Assembly (NCBI GenBank): GCA_030686995.1
Contig: CM060680.1
Span: forward strand, 200,247,322-200,311,321
Direction: 5' to 3'
DNA length: 64,000 bases
DNA from: Artemisia argyi
Lineage: Eukaryota > Streptophyta > Magnoliopsida > Asterales > Asteraceae
Within the stretch, counting starts at the first letter, position 1; every line of letters starts with the position of its first letter. The position numbers were made by a program, and so were the translations under genes. The notes under the pieces are model-generated. The model did not search any database. It saw nothing but the letters and a program-made list of their open reading frames with translations, and had not been told where the DNA came from. This document shows positions 58,744 to 64,000 of this stretch, in pieces.

Positions 58744-60330
58744 GTTAGTGGCTATATATACGGTTATATTTTTTTGCTGACCTATTTAGTGGCTATATAT
58801 ACGGTTATATTTTCAATAAGTTTTTTCACGAAACTTTATAAACTAAGTTATACGATTAAGATAGCTCGAGTATTTGTTGTTAGAATTCTCGTAAACTTAC
58901 GATTTTTTTTGTCCAAGAATATGTGTAAAAGTTTTTAAGAACAGACAATTATTAAAATAAAATGCAACTGTGATCAATAAAACACTATGCCAAATACCCT
59001 TGTTAGTTCATTAGAAGGCAATAATCTTCAAAATGCAATACTTACAGTTTTAGTACATGCACCATGAGGGCAATAATCTTGCTCAATAATAATAGGGACC
59101 AATCATTATTTATTATTTCATCAAAGTATAATTAACCCAAGTTTGTACACAAAAATATTTACATCCAACAGGTGGTTCATCCTGTGGTTTCATAGCTAGG
59201 AAAAGTAGAAATGTATGTACCAAAAAGATAATGCAAAGTTAAATGCTTCAATACCAAAAACACTCATAATGTATGAGTAACATATTAGAAATTTTGAAAT
59301 AAGCACATACCATGTTATTTAAGAAGTCCGTGAGCAACAAAGCAACTTTGTCAATACTCAATACAAAAACCCATTTGGACCTTTATATGAGATGGCTCTG
59401 CAACCAAATGAAGAGCCCTCTGTATAACAAAGTTCAATTTTTAAAACTGAATTGATTATGTTGCTAAACGTAGTTCCTTTTTTCTTAAAGTAAGGCTATG
59501 GTAGTTTGAATTTAACTTGCCTTTGGTTTAGTCTTCTTATCAGGGTCATACTCGGCAGGTATCTCAGAAACTGTTTTTTGGTCTTCAGAAAGCACCACTT
59601 CGGTGCACTTGATAGGAAATGCATATCTGCATCACATATGATCAGAATTAAATATTACACTCAAAAGCTAAATCTTGTGCACTCAAAATAGACTTTAATT
59701 GACTTTCAAGTTCTCCTTTTGGTTCTCCTCTTAGGCAGGTTTTTTTTATCAGTAAAGTCGAACCGATATTAATTCAGATTCTGCCAATCAAGAGAAACAA
59801 TTGCAAAAGGAATACCCTTTCATCCTAATAACACTTGACAAAGCTGATACATTGAGAAGATAAATCACCTAAAGGCTCACTTTCAAAAGGAAAACCCTTT
59901 AATCCTAATTCCTCATTTCTAGCACACACAAATGACCGCTACATTGTTTTCAAAGACTCACTTTCACTCAGTAAAACACGCTGCTACCGATTTCATTATT
60001 TTGAACATGAAGTTATACAAAGAGACGTACAAATATTGAATCAGCATACTAAAGTTATACAAATTTAGAACTTGTACTAACTGGTTTTTGCCCTTAATAT
60101 CTACATTTGTCATATATTTTCCTTGAATTTATTCCTCATAAATTGATTACTCAAATTAGCAGTTTCCCACAACAGACAAAAGTTCACATAGGACATGATA
60201 ATTACAACAAATAAATTCAAGCACTCAACATCAAAGTTCAGAACTACCTCAAAGTAAGCATAATCAATTTGTAACGGCAATTTACTTAGGTAGTCAACAC
60301 ACCAACTCGACTCTTTTTTATAGCATGGTC
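58744..60330. other. Intergenic stretch, mostly unassigned
   Basis: Starts with a 28-bp direct repeat (TAGTGGCTATATATACGGTT at 58747 and 58789). The rest is AT-rich with short frames only; the frame at 59506-59691 has no domain. Confidence 0.45.
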
Positions 60331-60331
60331 T

Positions 60332-60586
60332 TCCTAGCCTGGGTTCCTCGCATGGTTCAAATTAATTTCAATGCTGGATGCTGAGATTGAGTCCATGAGA
60401 ACCTCATTACACATGTCAATAGAAGAATCTTGTGAATCCATACTATGGCCAATAGATCCTGCAAAAGCTAACAGTTACTATATAATCGTAATATGAATCG
60501 ATGTTGTTTGGAATCTCTTAAATAACCTTTACCCTTCGGTGATGAGGACTCTTCTATGGATGCAGTTACATTCTTTCTCAAGGCAT
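60332..60586 (-). CDS. Two candidate exons of unknown protein
   Basis: Minus-strand pieces 60586-60533 and 60458-60332 have AG acceptors and a GT donor and join in frame to read ALRKNVTASIEESSSPKG, SIGHSMDSQDSSIDMCNE and onward to a stop (NPG then TAG). Serine-rich, no domain seen. They lie downstream of the RopGEF exons on the same strand and could be its 3' exons. But the phase does not match directly, so another exon would be needed. Confidence 0.3.
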
Positions 60587-60663
60587 CTAACATTAAAAGG
60601 TCAAGATAAAATAAAAATTTCATCAAAAATCGGTCGTACCAGTATGTGTTTTTTAAATGCATG

Positions 60664-62069
60664 ACATCACGTACTCACCAAGTCACCATTACTGAATGGA
60701 CAACATTCACGCCTCAACAGTAGGCTAAGTCATAACGGGTTTACTCTAATATGGGGGTGTTTTTGGGATTGCATATTTTTCCGATAACAACAAAGAATAT
60801 TCTATCCCTTTATGCTCTTCACTCTTGAGACAGCCACATATAGTTGTCCTTATGAGGAAATTCGTAAGGGTAAGCATTAGCAAAGAGATTTGGCAAATCC
60901 CAAACACCTTTGAAGTAGTAAAAAGCTGAGTTTTATTAAAATATTAGATAAGGTTATTGATTAACTTGGTGCTATTTAGAAACTGAGATGCTTTTAGAAT
61001 TATAGTCAATGGTAAAATATAGATGATGGATGCTAAGTATACAAATGATGTTGAAAAGTGATACGATGAACAATTACAATCAATGAAAGGTAACTGTTAC
61101 CTACTTCAGTGCGTGATGTCAACATCGTGTTCACATCTCTCCATCATATAATGGACTTCATGTTAACTGAATTAAGGTCAAATAAAATGAAGTATAAGCA
61201 ATAAGAAAATACGTTAAAAGTTAAACTAAAACATTAAACCATAATGTAAATATGACAGTGTTTGAGAATGTACGTATAAATACATGCAATATAAGTCACT
61301 GGGTTAACCTGATGTGGCCTTTTCAGTTTAACCAAATGGTGGCATTAATTATTTTATTCAGATTCTTTTCTTTCTAACAAAAGTCCTTTATGAGGTAGTA
61401 TGCAATTTTATAATGGTACAAAACATATCAGAATATCATTTGTGCAGGGCTGTTGCAAGTTGGTGTATGGAATTTGCTAATAATTGTTAACAGTTATTGT
61501 ATTTAAAAAAAAAAAACTACTCAGTAAGTGGCTCAAATAAGCTAGGTCAAATACCCCCTAAGCGAACACCGTATACCATATTACTGTCAACATACCTTCC
61601 AGGTACTCCCCGTTTACACCATTGTGGGACTTCTATAGCAAGTCCAAAATTTGAATGTTTGACATTCAAGTTTTGATCAGACAACATGTTTGGAGACTTG
61701 GAAGTTATGAAATATCACCTCCAAAGATAGAGAACAAATTATATGACCATAGATGTATTCTCATTTTCCTAATTTGGAAATAAAAAAATTTGTGCAAACT
61801 ATCCAAGAAAGCAGAAGATTTTACTGTTAAAATGGTATTACAGATACAAACCAAGTAAGCATTCGTGCCCGGGTTTTTTTTTAGCAGTTCAAAGAGATTA
61901 AAAAGTGGATAGACAGTGTTGGTGGGTCAACCCAACCCATTATGACCCGCAGTTAAACTTGACCCAGTTCAAGCCAAAACTATTATTACCAATTACCCAA
62001 CTGCCTACCCTATTAGCAGTAACACAAAAGACAGTAATAAAGGGAGGGAGGACAAATATTGGAAAGTAC
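60664..62069. other. Intergenic or intronic stretch, no gene seen
   Basis: AT-rich. A GGGGGTGTTTTTGGGATTGC word near 60754 looks like a MITE end. If the RopGEF exons and the exons at 60.3-60.6 kb belong together this would be intron. Confidence 0.4.
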
Positions 62070-63027
62070 CTGATCCTTATTAAAGAGAGCATAGGTCTTG
62101 TTGTCAGTTGTCACTGATCTTATACTCGGCTCATAACTTAATAATCCTGTATGAGAAGCCTCTTCAGTTTTTAACAAACTGGACTTTCCTTCTATGTCAT
62201 CCATTTTATCAATCAGTGTGTGTTTCGTCTTTGTATTTGAACTGGATATACTTTAGATCCCAGGGATATTGGCCCCCAGAAGGTTATTTGTTGCCATTTG
62301 TAAATCGGGATCGCTTAAAATGTCTTCTTGATAGACGTCTCCAATTCTTGTTAGTATGCTGAATGCTAGGTTCCCGAGAACATGAGAATAAGCTTCTAAG
62401 ATCGAATGGGCGACATCCTGTAATAATTAAAGATTAGCACAAGTTGATTTCTTGTCAACAGACTAACATGTAGAAATGTTCTCTTTATAATAAGCACGAC
62501 TAATTCTAAATATATTAAATGATGTGACAAATATCGTTATGTGAACTCATATAGGTCATTCAAACTATCAGAGTTGTTGAGTCCAAGCTGCTGCACTAAT
62601 TTGACGTTTAATATCATGCAAAAGGGTAGTATATTAGAGGTTTACTCACCTTGCCATATTGTATTTTCATGACATCAAGAAAATTTTGAGGAATGTTTGG
62701 ATATCTGATCTTGATTTCGCGTGAAAGATCTTCGGCTCATCTTATTGACAACTCCAGTTTTTCAAGTTCAGAAACCGGATCTTTGAATGACCATGATGTT
62801 CTTGCTGGAGATTGACCATTGTCATGTTTCTCGATCTTCTTTTTCCATGCATGGACAGCTGTTTCAAGTCTGTTAATGGCATCTAGTGCGCTGTTTTCAA
62901 ACTTTAAACTCATGGTGTTGAGCATAACAGAAGCCGGTGAGGAGAGTCTCTTTACTATCCTATATAGATCCTCATCAAGCCTTGCCCTCCCTGACTGTAG
63001 AATTGAAAACAACTCATTAGCATGCAT
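62070..63027 (-). pseudogene. RopGEF (PRONE domain) exons with two in-frame stops
   Basis: Two minus-strand exons, 63027-62650 and 62417-62070, with clean GT-AG borders and matching phase. They encode the C-terminal part of a PRONE domain, the catalytic domain of plant guanine exchange factors for ROP GTPases. Recognisable blocks are ARLDEDLYRIVKRLSS, INRLETAVHAWKKK, TSWSFKDPVSELEKLEL, IRYPNIPQNFLDVMKIQYGK and DVAHSILEAYSHVLGNLAFS. Reading is interrupted by TGA at 62737-62739 (between LELSIR and AEDLSREIK) and by TAA at 62253-62255 (after NIPGI). The frame is conserved past both stops. The N-terminal PRONE half and upstream exons are not seen in the window. Confidence 0.85.
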
Positions 63028-64000
63028 CTGAATGAGGGTAAAAAATATCGGGTAATAGGTGGCAATTTCAACTCTGTTACTGAATGGGTCTCTTTGAGTT
63101 ATGTTTTTCTCAAACGGGTCAAAAGTTTACAACAGTGTATACATCAACTATATTTTTAACCAAATCAAATTGTAGCATATATTATCGCTTTTCTATAAAA
63201 CATGTCATTCTCTAGAGATCTCAGATTCATTTATATTATGTGAATAATATAGTTTAAAAATCATCATATACGTGAAAATTTCAGCAAATAATCAGCATAA
63301 GTATCAAATATTTGAATTGATGCTTTAATAATATAGTTTTCTCACAAATAATACTTTAAATATTTATATTAACAAAAAAGTTTAGGCGGGTCAACTCACA
63401 CATATAAATAACCTGATTAAACCTAAACTCGTTTCAGCCTGTTAGCCTAACCGCCCGTTTGCTACATATACAAACAACTAACCTAGAGGACAGCCTGGTA
63501 TCAAATGACTCGCCACTTTTTCTTCTTTAACGCTCATTTTATCACTTTTCTACTTTTTTACCTTCTTTTAAGTTGCTTCTGCCTTTGTAGCCATCAATCA
63601 TATTATCTTCCGTTAAGAGGAAATAAAACTTAATAAACGTATCAAACATTACAAAGTATATGTGTTTAGTTGAAATGCGAAACAATGCATTATTAACAAA
63701 TTCAACACCACGCATATATTTCCAAGAATGTGAATCTGCTTTTCGCTATTACTTTCTTAGTCTAGCGACCTAATAAAGATTCATTTTTTTATTCTCGGCC
63801 AAACACCACTCATTCTTTCAGTAACCTATCTACTTGATATAATACATTTTAGTCTTTAAAAAAAATGATAATGTTTTCTGTGTAGCCACCTGATGTACAA
63901 TACTTACACTTGAGAAAGACACTTTATAACCTCATCCAAACTCATGCTCTTTGTACAATAGCCTAAACCTCACACACCTTATTGCCGCAGTAGCCTAATT
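63028..64000. other. Upstream of the RopGEF exons, nothing recognised
   Basis: AT-rich. Should hold earlier RopGEF exons if the gene were complete; none with PRONE motifs are visible before the window ends. Confidence 0.4.

Overview
The window looks like nuclear DNA from a flowering plant, most likely a eudicot. It is AT-rich, its genes have GT-AG introns, and it holds plant-only families: NPF transporters, a plant cyclic-nucleotide-gated channel, DC1-domain proteins, PRONE-type RopGEF and a FAR1-related fragment. It is dense in plant transposon types (LINE, solo LTR, Stowaway, MULE, hAT, Helitron, SINE). Many repeats have an aster-family flavour, but that is an impression, not a demonstration.

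Layout. 0-12 kb: repeat-rich intergenic DNA with an LTR end, a 1.6-1.8 kb direct duplication (one copy carries a Stowaway MITE), a 5'-truncated LINE with perfect target-site duplications, a DEAH-helicase gene fragment and a minisatellite. 12-20 kb: a DC1-domain locus that has been tandemly duplicated. One two-exon gene is intact (14837-16921), with a collapsed copy before it and a further partial copy after it. 20.2-22.0 kb: an intact single-exon galactose-oxidase/glyoxal-oxidase-like gene. 22.6 kb: tRNA-Ala(AGC). 22.9-38.4 kb, all on the minus strand: an NPF4 transporter pseudogene, a seven-exon CNGC channel (N-terminal exon not found), then two nearly identical five-exon NPF4 genes in tandem. 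A 2.06 kb long-TIR Mutator-like element sits in intron 2 of the first of these. 38.5-51.6 kb: accessory DNA with a 290-bp tandem triplication, a broken FAR1-related locus rich in a 14-bp palindrome, a 414-bp Helitron, three non-autonomous hAT elements each built from its own short palindrome, and a 3.75 kb solo LTR. 51.9-60.7 kb: gene-like fragments without a confident gene model, plus a foldback MITE and a SINE. 62.1-63.0 kb: two PRONE-domain RopGEF exons with two in-frame stops (probable pseudogene).

The genes do not form a pathway. The recurring theme is local tandem duplication followed by transposon insertion. Several duplications preserve the empty site, so element ends and target-site duplications can be fixed to the base.
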